Positions 12,924 to 21,738 of a stretch of 64,000 nucleotides of DNA are shown one piece after another (within the stretch, counting starts at the first letter, position 1; each line of letters starts with the position of its first letter). The stretch comes from Ramlibacter sp. (GTDB lineage Bacteria; Pseudomonadota; Gammaproteobacteria; Burkholderiales; Burkholderiaceae_C): NCBI RefSeq assembly GCF_028291745.1, contig NZ_JAQGNQ010000113.1:1-64000 (forward strand), in the 5' to 3' direction. Made by a program: the position numbers and the translations under genes. Under the pieces are notes generated by a model. That model saw only the letters and a program-made list of their open reading frames with translations, searched no databases and was not told the origin of the DNA.

Positions 12924-14192
12924 TTAAAGGACGCGCTGCAGCATCAGCCCGAGCAGGGCAAGCACCAGTGCCACCGGCATGGCCACGGCGCCCACCTTCA
13001 GGAACTGCCTGGCCGAGACGTTCTCGCCTTCATTGCGGATGGCAAGCAGCCACAGGATCGTGGCGAGCGATCCGGTCACCGAGAGATTCGGGCCCAGATC
13101 CACCGCGATGGCCACCGCACTTTGCACCACCGGAGTTGCGTCCGCCCGTGCCACGACCAGCCCGGCCACCAGGCCTGCCGGCAGGTTGTTCAGCAGGTTG
13201 CACGCGAAGGCGACTGCGACACCGGCGCCCAGCGCGGTGCCCGTCTCCGATGCGGCGATGGCGGCGCGCAGCAGCTGCGTCAGCCGCGCCAGGATGCCGG
13301 CCCGCTGCAGGCCTTCGACCAGCACGAACAGACCCGCCACCAGGGGCAGGACGGACCAGGAGACGCGCCGCGCCAGCGCCCAGGGAGACTCGCGCTGGGA
13401 CGCAAGCACCGCCAGGCAGACGGTGGCAGCCGCCAACAGCGTGGGCAGGCCCAGGGACATGCCGTAGGCGGACGCGACCAGCAGCACGCCAGCGGTGAAC
13501 AGCACTCCGGCGCCCGCCAGCTTCGCGGCACGCGTGAATTCGGGCAGCTCGACGTCGGTGGCCACGCTCTCGGACAGCTCGCGGCGATGCATGGCCCTGA
13601 GCACCGCGTACGTCGCGACCACCGACAGCACCGACGGCAGCGCGAAGCGCTCGAACCATTGCAGCAGCGGCGGCAAGCGATCGCCGAAGATGACGAGATT
13701 GGCCGGATTGGAAATCGGCAACACGAAGCTCGCGGCATTGGCGATGAACGCGCATGCCAGCAGGTACGGCAAGGGCGAGACGCGGGCGCGGCGGCTCACC
13801 GCGAGCACGGCCGGCGTGAGGACGACGGCGGTCGCGTCGTTCGACATGAAGACCGTCACGACGGTGCCCACCGTGTAGACGAGCAGGAAGAGGCGGTGGG
13901 CCGACCCGTTCGCGCGGCGCACGCAAATCGCTGCCAGATAGTCGAACAGGCCTTCGCGCCGCGCCAGTTCCGACAGCAGCATCATGCCCACGAGGAACAG
14001 GTAGACGTCGGTGCCCTTGCCGACGGCGGCCGCCGCCTCCTGCCACGGCACGAGTCCCAGGAGCACCAGCAAGCCGGCGCCGGCGACGGCCCAGAGCGCC
14101 TCGGGGGTGCGCCACGGGCGCACCAGCACGCCGCACATGGAAGCGGCACAAATCGCGTAGATGGCGGGGCTGCCGCTCAATCCGTCAAGCAT
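12924..14192 (-). CDS. ArsB-like / ion-transporter superfamily permease
   Basis: A 422-residue integral membrane protein with about 11-12 hydrophobic segments, the size of ArsB (429 residues in E. coli). Conserved ArsB-type blocks are visible: VFMSNDATAVVLTPAVLAV near residue 115, ASFVLPISNPANLVIF near 155, NLLNNLPAGLVAGLVV and the closing DLGPNLSVTGSLATILWL. These match arsenite permeases and the wider ion-transporter superfamily. No arsR, arsC or arsA homologue is adjacent, so arsenite export is a guess; other anions are possible. The gene stands alone, divergent from the dehydrogenase gene at 14343 with 150 bases between them. Confidence 0.85.
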   Translation of the reverse strand: MLDGLSGSPAIYAICAASMCGVLVRPWRTPEALWAVAGAGLLVLLGLVPWQEAAAAVGKGTDVYLFLVGMMLLSELARREGLFDYLAAICVRRANGSAHRLFLLVYTVGTVVTVFMSNDATAVVLTPAVLAVSRRARVSPLPYLLACAFIANAASFVLPISNPANLVIFGDRLPPLLQWFERFALPSVLSVVATYAVLRAMHRRELSESVATDVELPEFTRAAKLAGAGVLFTAGVLLVASAYGMSLGLPTLLAAATVCLAVLASQRESPWALARRVSWSVLPLVAGLFVLVEGLQRAGILARLTQLLRAAIAASETGTALGAGVAVAFACNLLNNLPAGLVAGLVVARADATPVVQSAVAIAVDLGPNLSVTGSLATILWLLAIRNEGENVSARQFLKVGAVAMPVALVLALLGLMLQRVL

Positions 14193-14342
14193 CGGTCTGG
14201 GTCGTCATCCGTCGAGAGTAGCGCGAGATCTTGTCATGAACGCCGCGCGCGCCTGGCGCCCGGCAAGCGCCCCTACCATGTGATTCGGGTACAACGTCCC
14301 GATCTCGGCCACCCGGCGCCCCCTTGATGGAGAGCGAATCCA

Positions 14343-15416
14343 ATGAAGTTCATCGTGCTGCCGTGCGACGGCATCGGCCCCGAAATCGTCAGCGCCTCGG
14401 TGCGCGTGCTGCAGGCGGCGGCGCAACGCTTCGGGCTCGAGCTGAAGCTGGACTACGACAAGGTAGGCTTCGACAGCCTGCACGAGTTCGGCACCACCTT
14501 GCGCGAGGAGGTGCTGCAGCGTTCGCGCAACTACGACGGCGTGATCCTGGGCACGCAATCGCACGCGGACTACCCCGCGCCGGAGCAGGGTGGCCGCAAC
14601 GTGTCCGCCGGTTACCGCATCGGCCTGGACCTCTATGCCAACGTGCGCCCGGCGCGCACGCGTCCCTTCCTGGAATCAAACATGAAGCCGGGCAAGACCA
14701 TGGACCTGGTGATCATGCGCGAGGCCACCGAGGGTTTCTATCCCGATCGCAACATGAGCCGCGGCTGGGGGGAGGTGATGCCCACGCCGGACATGGCCTT
14801 GTCGACGCGCAAGATCACGCGCCACTGCAGCGAGCGGATCGCGCGCCGCGCCTTCGAACTCGCCATGACGCGCCGCAAGAAGGTCACCGCCGTGCACAAG
14901 GCCAACAGCTTCCACATGACCGACGGCCTGTTCCTCGAGGCCGTGCGCCACGTGGCCAGGGAGTTTCCGCAGGTGCAGCTGGAGGACCTGCTGATCGACG
15001 CCTCGACGGCGCATCTCGTGCGTGAGCCGGAGCGCTTCGACGTGATCGTCGCCACCAATTTCTACGGCGACATCCTGTCCGACCTGGCCAGCGAACTCTC
15101 GGGCAGCCTGGGCCTGGCCGGCTCGATGATGGCCAGCGACGAGCACTGCTGCGCGCAGGCGCAGCACGGCTCCGCGCCTACCATCGCCGGCAAGGACATC
15201 GCCAACCCGACCTCCATGATCCTGTCGGTCGCCATGATGGTGCAGTGGGTCGGCGACAAGCAGCGGCACGAGGGCTGGCGCAAGATCGGCGACACGATGA
15301 CGGCCGCCGTGGACCAGGTGCTGGAGAACCCCGCCACGCGCACGCGCGACATCGGCGGCACCATGGGCTGCGAAGCGTTCGCGCAGGCCGTCGCGAAGGC
15401 GGTGGAGGCCGCGTGA
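14343..15416 (+). CDS. Isocitrate/isopropylmalate dehydrogenase family enzyme
   Basis: A 357-residue NAD(P)-dependent beta-decarboxylating dehydrogenase. It opens MKFIVLPCDGIGPEIVSASVRVL, contains the substrate loop (LYANVRPARTRPFLES), and the metal-binding segment YGDILSDLASELSGSLGLAGS near residue 240 with the conserved Asp pair. The adenosine-binding region reads HGSAPTIAGKDIANPTSMILS. Members oxidise isocitrate, 3-isopropylmalate, tartrate, malate or homoisocitrate; leuB is normally longer-conserved and lies with leuCD, which are absent here. The neighbouring GntR regulator, aconitase and Bug receptors suggest a catabolic rather than biosynthetic role. GGAGAGC precedes the ATG. Confidence 0.87.
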   Translation: MKFIVLPCDGIGPEIVSASVRVLQAAAQRFGLELKLDYDKVGFDSLHEFGTTLREEVLQRSRNYDGVILGTQSHADYPAPEQGGRNVSAGYRIGLDLYANVRPARTRPFLESNMKPGKTMDLVIMREATEGFYPDRNMSRGWGEVMPTPDMALSTRKITRHCSERIARRAFELAMTRRKKVTAVHKANSFHMTDGLFLEAVRHVAREFPQVQLEDLLIDASTAHLVREPERFDVIVATNFYGDILSDLASELSGSLGLAGSMMASDEHCCAQAQHGSAPTIAGKDIANPTSMILSVAMMVQWVGDKQRHEGWRKIGDTMTAAVDQVLENPATRTRDIGGTMGCEAFAQAVAKAVEAA

Positions 15417-15492
15417 GCCAGCGCGCGCGTGCTCCCGGTGCGCCCGAGCCGATCGGACCGGCCACAGCGGTCCGGGCCGGAGACCTGGCGGC

Positions 15493-16389
15493 ATGAACCT
15501 CGATCTCTCGGTTCCGATCCGCATCCTCGAACTGATCCGCGAGGAAGGCCTGACCCCCGGCAGCCACCTGCCCGCGCAGCGGCTGGCCGACCGGCTGCGC
15601 CTTTCGCGCTCGCCCGTCAACCAGGCGCTGGGCGTGCTGCACGAGAAAGGCCTGCTGCACCGCGAGCCGAACCGCGGCTACTTCCTGGCGCAGGAGATCG
15701 AGGCGCCCACGGCGCAACTGGCGCAGGAGTTCGGACTCGACGAAGGCGGGGGCGCGAGCGCCGTGTACTTCCGCGTGGCCGAGGACCGCCTCCAGGGGCT
15801 GCTGCCGGACGCCTTCAGTGAAACCCTGCTGAAGCAGCGCTACGCGCTCACCAGCGCGCAGTTGCAGGCCCTGCTGCATCGCATGGCGCAGGAGGGCTGG
15901 GTGCAGAAGAAGCCGGGCTATGGCTGGGAGTTCTCGCCCATGCTCACCACGGCGGAAAGCCTGCTGCAGTCCTATCGCCTGCGGCTCGCGCTCGAGCCGG
16001 CCGCGCTGCTGGAGCCGGGCTACCACATCGCGCCCGAAGCACTGGCGCGCTGCCGGGCGGCGGAGGTGCACCTCCTGAAGGGGGGCATCAAGACCGACAC
16101 GGCGGACCAGATCCACGAGCGTGGCGTGCGCTTTCACGAGGCGCTGGTGGAAGGCTCGGGCAATCCGTTCTTCATCGACACGATCCGGCGCGTCAACCGG
16201 GTGCGCCGCCTGCTGTCGTATCGCTCCACGCAGGACCGCAAGCGCTACCGGCAGCACTGCGAGCAACACCTGGCGATCCTCGACCTGCTGGCGCAGGACC
16301 GCAACGAGGAGGCGGCGCAGGCCCTGCGCGAACACCTCGCGGCGACGCTGCGCAACATGGAGAAGATCGCGAAGATCCTGCGCGCCTGA
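15493..16389 (+). CDS. GntR-family regulator with a second winged-helix-like segment
   Basis: A 298-residue transcription regulator. Residues 1-72 are a GntR winged helix (LTPGSHLPAQRLADRLRLSRSPVNQALGVLHEKGLL). Residues about 95-150 look like a second winged-helix unit (ALTSAQLQALLHRMAQEGWVQKKPGYGWEF), and the rest is an all-helical FCD-like effector domain with metal-type His/Glu positions (HERGVRFHEALVEGSGN, HCEQHLAILDLL). Such regulators bind small carboxylates. It lies 76 bases after the dehydrogenase gene and converges on acnA with 12 bases between stops. It is the likely controller of this island, perhaps through the TTTTGCA repeat upstream of acnA. Confidence 0.85.
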   Translation: MNLDLSVPIRILELIREEGLTPGSHLPAQRLADRLRLSRSPVNQALGVLHEKGLLHREPNRGYFLAQEIEAPTAQLAQEFGLDEGGGASAVYFRVAEDRLQGLLPDAFSETLLKQRYALTSAQLQALLHRMAQEGWVQKKPGYGWEFSPMLTTAESLLQSYRLRLALEPAALLEPGYHIAPEALARCRAAEVHLLKGGIKTDTADQIHERGVRFHEALVEGSGNPFFIDTIRRVNRVRRLLSYRSTQDRKRYRQHCEQHLAILDLLAQDRNEEAAQALREHLAATLRNMEKIAKILRA

Positions 16390-16401
16390 AGGCGGCCGCG
16401 G

Positions 16402-19011
16402 TCAGGCGAGGGCTTGCTTGAGGATCGACGGGATGACGCCGCCGGCCCGCAGCAGTTCGACTTCCAGTCCGGTCTCGATGGCCGCGGTCGCAGTGAAGGC
16501 CTGCACGCTGTGGTCCGCACGAACGATACGCACCGGCACCTGCGCGCGCACCTGCAGCGTGTCGCCCGGGGCATCGATCTCGATGCGGTCACCCGGGCGG
16601 ATCGCGAGCGTTGCCGGAGCTATGCCGGCCGGCAGGCGCAGCGGCAGGATGCCCATGCCGATCAGGTTGGAGCGGTGGATGCGCTCGAAGCTGCAGGCAA
16701 GCACGGCGCGAATGCCCAGCAGGCGCTGGCCCTTGGCCGCCCAGTCGCGCGAGGACCCCATGCCGTAACGCTCGCCGGCGATGACGACCACCGATTCACC
16801 GTCCCGGCGGTAGCGGTCCGCCACCTCCCAGATCGGCTGCACCTGGCCGCTGGGCACATGCAGCGTGTGCGCCACCGGCGCCTGCGGACACAGGAGGTTG
16901 CGCAAGGTCTTGTTGTGGAAGGCCGCGCGCATCATCACTTCCCAGTTGCCACGGCGCGAGGCGAAGACATTGAGGTCGTCGCGCGACTCGCCGCGTGCCA
17001 CGAGATAGTCGGCCACCAGGCTGTCGCGCGGGATGGCACTGGCCGGCGAGATGTGGTCGGTGGTGACGTCGTCACCGAGCACCAGCAATGGCCACGCGGC
17101 ATAGCGCCCCAGCAGCGACCCTTCGCTCGCCGCGGCAAACGGCGGCCGGCGCAAGGCGTTGGAGCGCGGATCCCACGGGAAGCGCGCGCCCTGCGGTGCC
17201 TTCAGCGCCTGCCACAGCGGGTTGCGGCTGGCCAGCGCGAAGTCCCGTGCGAAGTCGCCGGCGGCGAGCGCGGTCGCGAGCTGCGTGGCTATCTCTTCGC
17301 GCGTGGGCCACAGGTCGCGCAGGTGGACCGCGCGGCCGTCCTGCGTGCGCTGCACCGGCTCTTCGCGCAGGTTGCGCTCGGCGTCGCCCGCCAGGCCGAA
17401 GACCACCACGAGCGCCGGCGACATGATGAAACTCAGCTCCAGATCGGGATGCACGCGGCCCGGAAAGTTGCGGTTGCCCGACAGGATGGCGACCGCCTTG
17501 GCGGCGCCATCGGCCTGCGCGCGCTGGATGCTTTCGGTGAGCGGGCCGGGATTGCCGATGCACGTCGTGCAGCCGTAGCCGACGATGCCGAAGCCCACCG
17601 CCTCCAGGTCTGCCAGCAAGCCGGAGCGCCGCAGGTAGCTGGCCGCTGCCGGCGAGCCCGGTGCGAGCGAGGTCTTCACCCACGCGGGTGCGCGCAGGCC
17701 CAGCGCGCGAGCCTTGCGCGCGACCAGGCCGGCGGCGATGAGCAGGCGCGGATCCGAAGTATTGGTGCAGCTGGTGATCGCGGCGATCGCCACCGGATGG
17801 CGCGGCATGCCGCCACCGGCCGCGGGCTGGAAAGCGAGCTCGCGCAGCGCCCTGCCCGTCTCGCCGAATTCCAGCAGATCCTGCGGCCGGTGCGGGCCGG
17901 CCACGTGGATGCCGATGGCGCCCAGGTCGATCTCGATCGTGCGCGTGTAGCGTGGCACCGCATCGGGATCGAACCAGAGGGCGGTCGCGCGGCAGAACGC
18001 CTCGACCCGGGCTATCGCTCCGGCGCTGCGCCCGGTCTCGCGCAGATAGCGCAGGGTCTGCGCATCCACCGGAAAGAAGCCCGTGGTGGCGCCGTACTCG
18101 GGCGCCATGTTGGCCACCACTGCGCGATCGCCGGCGGTGAGCGTGCTCACGCCGGGACCGAAGAACTCGACGAACTCGCCGGTCACATCCAGCTTGCGCA
18201 GGCGGGAGGTGACGGTCAGCGCCAGGTCGGTGGCCTGCACGCCGGCGCCCAGCGCGCCCAAAAGGCGCACGCCGGTCACCTCCGGGATGCGGATCATGGT
18301 GGGCATTCCGAACATCACGGTCTGCGCCTCCAGTCCGCCGACACCCCAGCCGAGCACACCGATGCCGTTGATCATCGGCGTGTGGCTGTCGGTGCCTATC
18401 ATCGTATCGGGCACGAGCCACTGCCGGCCTTCGCGTACTTGCGTGGTGACCACGGTGGCCAGCTGTTCCAGGTTGATCGTGTGCATGATCCCCGTGCCGG
18501 GAGGATGGATGCGCACGTTGCGCAGTTCCTGCGCGGCCCAGCGCAGGAAGCGGTAGCGCTCGGCGTTGCGGCGCATCTCGTGCTGCAGGTTCAGCGCCGC
18601 GGCATCGGGTCGGGCATATGCCTCCACCGCCAGCGAGTGGTCGACCGACACGTCGACCGGCAACTGCGGATTGAGACGCGTGGGGTCGGCGCCCGCTTCG
18701 GCCAGCGCGTCGCGCATCGCGGCGATGTCCACCAGGGCGGGGGTGCTGGTCGTGTCGTGCATCAGCACGCGACCCGGCTGGAAGGCGATCTCTGCCTCGC
18801 TGCGGCCGGTCGCCAACCAGGCCAGGAGTGCCTCGACTGCGCCAGCGCGCTCGGCGCCTGCCATGTGGCGCAGCGCGTTTTCCAGCAGGATGCGCAGCAC
18901 CACGGGCAACTGCAGCAGGCGCGTTCCGAACTGCGCCGGCAGGTCGCTGAAGCTGTACTCGCTGCCCGCGACGCGCAAGCTGCCGGTGGCCGGAAAATCG
19001 CTGGAACTCAT
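16402..19011 (-). CDS. acnA: Aconitate hydratase, AcnA type
   Basis: An 869-residue [4Fe-4S] aconitase of the AcnA/IRP subfamily (E. coli AcnA has 891). The cluster cysteines are present: Cys415 in SCTNTS and Cys481/Cys484 in GYGCTTCIGNPG, with the same 66-residue spacing as in E. coli. Other active-site blocks are GTDSHTPMINGIGVLGWGVG, DDVTTDHISPASAI and YGMGSSRDWAAKG. It isomerises citrate and isocitrate, or a related tricarboxylate. The ATG at 19011 gives the normal AcnA N-terminus; the open frame upstream lacks family similarity. It lies within an island of carboxylate genes with its own regulator, so it may be a dedicated copy beside a housekeeping aconitase elsewhere. Confidence 0.92.
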   Translation of the reverse strand: MSSSDFPATGSLRVAGSEYSFSDLPAQFGTRLLQLPVVLRILLENALRHMAGAERAGAVEALLAWLATGRSEAEIAFQPGRVLMHDTTSTPALVDIAAMRDALAEAGADPTRLNPQLPVDVSVDHSLAVEAYARPDAAALNLQHEMRRNAERYRFLRWAAQELRNVRIHPPGTGIMHTINLEQLATVVTTQVREGRQWLVPDTMIGTDSHTPMINGIGVLGWGVGGLEAQTVMFGMPTMIRIPEVTGVRLLGALGAGVQATDLALTVTSRLRKLDVTGEFVEFFGPGVSTLTAGDRAVVANMAPEYGATTGFFPVDAQTLRYLRETGRSAGAIARVEAFCRATALWFDPDAVPRYTRTIEIDLGAIGIHVAGPHRPQDLLEFGETGRALRELAFQPAAGGGMPRHPVAIAAITSCTNTSDPRLLIAAGLVARKARALGLRAPAWVKTSLAPGSPAAASYLRRSGLLADLEAVGFGIVGYGCTTCIGNPGPLTESIQRAQADGAAKAVAILSGNRNFPGRVHPDLELSFIMSPALVVVFGLAGDAERNLREEPVQRTQDGRAVHLRDLWPTREEIATQLATALAAGDFARDFALASRNPLWQALKAPQGARFPWDPRSNALRRPPFAAASEGSLLGRYAAWPLLVLGDDVTTDHISPASAIPRDSLVADYLVARGESRDDLNVFASRRGNWEVMMRAAFHNKTLRNLLCPQAPVAHTLHVPSGQVQPIWEVADRYRRDGESVVVIAGERYGMGSSRDWAAKGQRLLGIRAVLACSFERIHRSNLIGMGILPLRLPAGIAPATLAIRPGDRIEIDAPGDTLQVRAQVPVRIVRADHSVQAFTATAAIETGLEVELLRAGGVIPSILKQALA

Positions 19012-19019
19012 GCGGCAGA

Positions 19020-19049
19020 TTTTGCACTTCTCGGTTGGTAAATGCAAAA
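19020..19049. promoter_or_regulatory. TTTTGCA inverted repeat upstream of acnA
   Basis: TTTTGCA (19020-19026) and TGCAAAA (19043-19049) form a perfect 7-bp inverted repeat with a 16-bp spacer, 9 bases before the acnA start and in an AT-richer patch of the acnA/Bug receptor divergent gap. Its position suits an operator. The nearby GntR regulator is a candidate binder; this is inference. Confidence 0.4.
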
Positions 19050-19227
19050 CACGGCGTCTCGGCCGCCGTTCCGTTTGGCGACAGGGTTCGGCGCCGGCAT
19101 GCGCTACGCTTCTGATACAACGCTGGCTCGAAACGCCCTTGGTTCCCGAAGCTTCGCGTTCCGCAATTGCGGGCGATGCGCCCCGTCGCATGCCTCGCCT
19201 TTATCCACATTCCTACAAGGAGACACG

Positions 19228-20211
19228 ATGACAAGATTCCCCACGACCCGACTGCTCGCCAGTGCGTGCCTGGTGCTGGCCGGCGCCGGCGTGCACGCCC
19301 AGGACGCAGCGAACTTTCCGAACAAGACGCTGACTTTCGTCGTACCTTATGCGCCCGGCGGCAGCTCCGATACGCGCGCGCGCATGCTCGCCGCCAAGAT
19401 GACGAAGATCCTGGGCCAGACGATCATCGTCGAGAACAAGGCGGGCGGCGGCGGCAACATCGGCACCGACGCGATCGCCAAGGCGGCGCCGGACGGCTAC
19501 ACCTTCGGTATCGGCAACTTCGCGCCGCTGTCGGTGAACAAGGCGATGATGCCCAAGACGCCGTTCGACGCGGCCAAGGACCTGGCCCCGATCATCCTGA
19601 TCGAGCGCGGCCCGCTGGTGATGGTGGTGCCCGAGAACTCGCCCTTCAAGAGCTTCCAGGACATGGTGAGCTACGGCAAGGCGCATCCGGACAAGATCAC
19701 GTTCGCCTCCGCCGGCGTGGGCGGCGCGTATCACCTGGCCGGCGAACTGCTGGCCGAAGCCACCGGCGTGCCCATGGTGCACGTGCCCTACAAGGGCGGC
19801 GGCCCGGCCACGACGGACCTGCTGGGCGGCCAGGTGAGCTTCATGTTCGACATGGCGCCCGCCGTCCTGCCTCACATCAAGGAGCACAAGATGCGCGCGC
19901 TGGCCGTCGCCAACGACAAGCGCCTGCCGCAACTGCCCAACGTCCCGACGCTCGAGGAGCTGGGCCTGAAGAACATGTCCATGTCGAACTGGTTCGGCCT
20001 GGTCGCGCCGGCGAAGACGCCCAAGGCCATCATCGCCAAGCTGAACGACGCGGCCAATCGCGCGCTGAAGGAACCCGACGTGGCGCAGGCCATCCAGGGC
20101 CCCGGCAACATCATCGGCGGCGGCACGCCCGACCAGTTCGCGACCTTCGTGGGTGGCGAAACGACGCGCTGGTCCAAGGTGGTGAAAGAAAAGCACATCA
20201 CGGCCGACTGA
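19228..20211 (+). CDS. Bug/TctC-family tricarboxylate receptor
   Basis: A 327-residue periplasmic receptor of the Bug family of tripartite tricarboxylate transporters. The signal peptide is MTRFPTTRLLASACLVLAGAGVHA. The mature protein has FVVPYAPGGSSDTRARML (ligand loop 1), VENKAGGGGNIGTDAIAKAAPDGYTF and HVPYKGGGPATTDLLGGQV, all standard. AAGGAG sits 5 bases before the ATG. Bug proteins bind carboxylates and are often orphans without the TctA/TctB membrane partners, as here. It is divergent from acnA and ends at a clear terminator, so it is a single-gene unit. Confidence 0.93.
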   Translation: MTRFPTTRLLASACLVLAGAGVHAQDAANFPNKTLTFVVPYAPGGSSDTRARMLAAKMTKILGQTIIVENKAGGGGNIGTDAIAKAAPDGYTFGIGNFAPLSVNKAMMPKTPFDAAKDLAPIILIERGPLVMVVPENSPFKSFQDMVSYGKAHPDKITFASAGVGGAYHLAGELLAEATGVPMVHVPYKGGGPATTDLLGGQVSFMFDMAPAVLPHIKEHKMRALAVANDKRLPQLPNVPTLEELGLKNMSMSNWFGLVAPAKTPKAIIAKLNDAANRALKEPDVAQAIQGPGNIIGGGTPDQFATFVGGETTRWSKVVKEKHITAD

Positions 20212-20278
20212 GTGGCTCGGAATGCCGGCGTCGCGGATCGCGCGATCCTGGCACGGGCGCAATGTGGTTCCACTGAAG

Positions 20279-20302
20279 GCCCGGTTCGCCCCGGGCTTTT
20301 TT
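20279..20302 (+). terminator. Rho-independent terminator after the first Bug receptor
   Basis: A GCCCGG / CCGGGC stem with a TTCGCC loop is followed by six T residues, 68 bases after the receptor stop codon. Confidence 0.85.
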
Positions 20303-20377
20303 CGTCGGCATGAGGCGCAGGACACGGATGCAGCGACACTGGCGGCCTCGATTTTTTCGCAACCGAAGGAGACCTCG

Positions 20378-20671
20378 ATGGCCAAGGCCTACTGGATTTC
20401 TACCTACCGCTCGATCAGCGACCCCGCCGCCATGGCGGAATACGCCAAGCTGGCCGGACCAGCGCTCCAGGGGGGTGGCGGCCGCTTCCTTGCGCGCGGC
20501 ATGCCCGCGATGGTGTACGAGGCGGGCACCACGCAGCGCACCGTGCTCATCGAGTTCGATAGCGTGGAGCAGGCCATCGCCGCGCACGACAGCCCGGCCT
20601 ACCAGCAAGCCTTGAAGGCACTGGGCAATGGCGCGGAACGGGACATCCGTATCGTGGCCGGCGCGGAGTGA
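20378..20671 (+). CDS. DUF1330 family protein
   Basis: A 97-residue cytoplasmic protein of the DUF1330 family (dimeric ferredoxin-like alpha/beta-barrel fold). The typical start is [30 protein letters not shown], followed by GGRFLARG and the closing strand with [23 protein letters not shown] lies 9 bases before the ATG. Biochemical function is unknown for the family, though members often accompany catabolic genes. The stop overlaps the GTG start of the next Bug receptor by 4 bases, so the two are translationally coupled. Confidence 0.88.
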   Translation: MAKAYWISTYRSISDPAAMAEYAKLAGPALQGGGGRFLARGMPAMVYEAGTTQRTVLIEFDSVEQAIAAHDSPAYQQALKALGNGAERDIRIVAGAE

Positions 20672-21669
20672 GCGCGCAAAGATTTTTCCTGCAGCGCCGC
20701 CTGTTGGCCCTGCTCCCCCTGGCTTGCGCCCTCGTCGGCGCCGTCGCCGCACCCGCCCATGCCGCGTGGCCGGACCACCCGATCCGCATGGTCGTGCCCT
20801 TCCCCGCGGGGCAGGCGACCGACATCTTCGCCCGCGCGCTGGCGCAGCAGCTTGCCAAGAAGCTGGGGCAGCCGGTCATCGTCGACAACAAGGCGGGCGC
20901 GGGCAGCAACATCGGCACCGACTACGTGGTGCGCTCCGCGCCCGACGGCTACACGCTGCTGGTGGCCGGCAGCGCGATGGCGGTGAACCAGACGCTGTAC
21001 CCGAAGGTAGGCTTCAACCCGACCAAGGACCTGGTCGGCATCTCGCTGATCGCGAAGGTGCCGCTGGTGTTTCTCGCGACGCCTGAGTCGGGCATCAAGT
21101 CCATGCAGCAGCTGGCTGCGCGCGCGCGCAACCGGCCCGGCTATCTCAGTTACGCCAGCGCCGGCATCGGCGGCACGCAGCACCTCTCCGGAGAGCTGTT
21201 CAAGTCGATGGCGGGCTTGTTCATCACGCACGTCCCTTACCGCGGCAGCGGCCCGGCGCAGGCCGACTTCCTGGGCAACCAGGTGCCGCTGATGGTGGAC
21301 TCGCTGACCGCGGCGCTGCCGCACATCCAGTCCGGCCGCGCGGTGGCGCTGGCGGTGACGTCGGCCACGCGATCGGCGCAGCTGCCCAATGTCCCCACGG
21401 TCGCCGAATCCGGCGTGCGGGGTGTGCAGGGCTTCGAGGCCGTGGGCTGGCTGGGCCTCATGGCGCCGCGCGGCACCTCACCGGAGGTGGTGGCGCGTCT
21501 GCAGAAGGACGTCAACGACATCCTGCGCAGCCAGGAGATGGTGCGCTTCATCCGCGAGCGCGGCTCCGAGCCCGCACCGAGCACCGGGCCCCAGTTCGAC
21601 GCATTCGTGGCGTCGGAGATCCGCAAGTGGGGCGAGGTGGTGAGGATCTCCGGCGCCAAGCCGGAGTAG
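20668..21669 (+). CDS. Bug/TctC-family receptor
   Basis: A 333-residue Bug-family receptor. It starts at a GTG that overlaps the DUF1330 stop (GTGA). The signal peptide is basic then hydrophobic ([19 protein letters not shown], cleavage after AHA about residue 32). Ligand-loop motifs are [36 protein letters not shown] and [19 protein letters not shown]. It shares only the family pattern with the receptor at 19228, so the two are not a recent duplication. No permease genes accompany it. Confidence 0.92.
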   Translation: MSAQRFFLQRRLLALLPLACALVGAVAAPAHAAWPDHPIRMVVPFPAGQATDIFARALAQQLAKKLGQPVIVDNKAGAGSNIGTDYVVRSAPDGYTLLVAGSAMAVNQTLYPKVGFNPTKDLVGISLIAKVPLVFLATPESGIKSMQQLAARARNRPGYLSYASAGIGGTQHLSGELFKSMAGLFITHVPYRGSGPAQADFLGNQVPLMVDSLTAALPHIQSGRAVALAVTSATRSAQLPNVPTVAESGVRGVQGFEAVGWLGLMAPRGTSPEVVARLQKDVNDILRSQEMVRFIRERGSEPAPSTGPQFDAFVASEIRKWGEVVRISGAKPE

Positions 21670-21738
21670 CAGGCATCACGCGGGCCCTGGCCCTCGGCAG
21701 CCACGGGTCGTCCCGAGCGCGTGGTGCCGCCCCGCGGG

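Noticed and set aside
12924-14192. Complete ars operon
   Set aside because: No ArsR, ArsC or ArsA homologue lies beside the ArsB-like permease.
14343-15416. LeuB of leucine synthesis
   Set aside because: No leuA, leuC or leuD nearby and the neighbourhood is catabolic; only family membership is safe.
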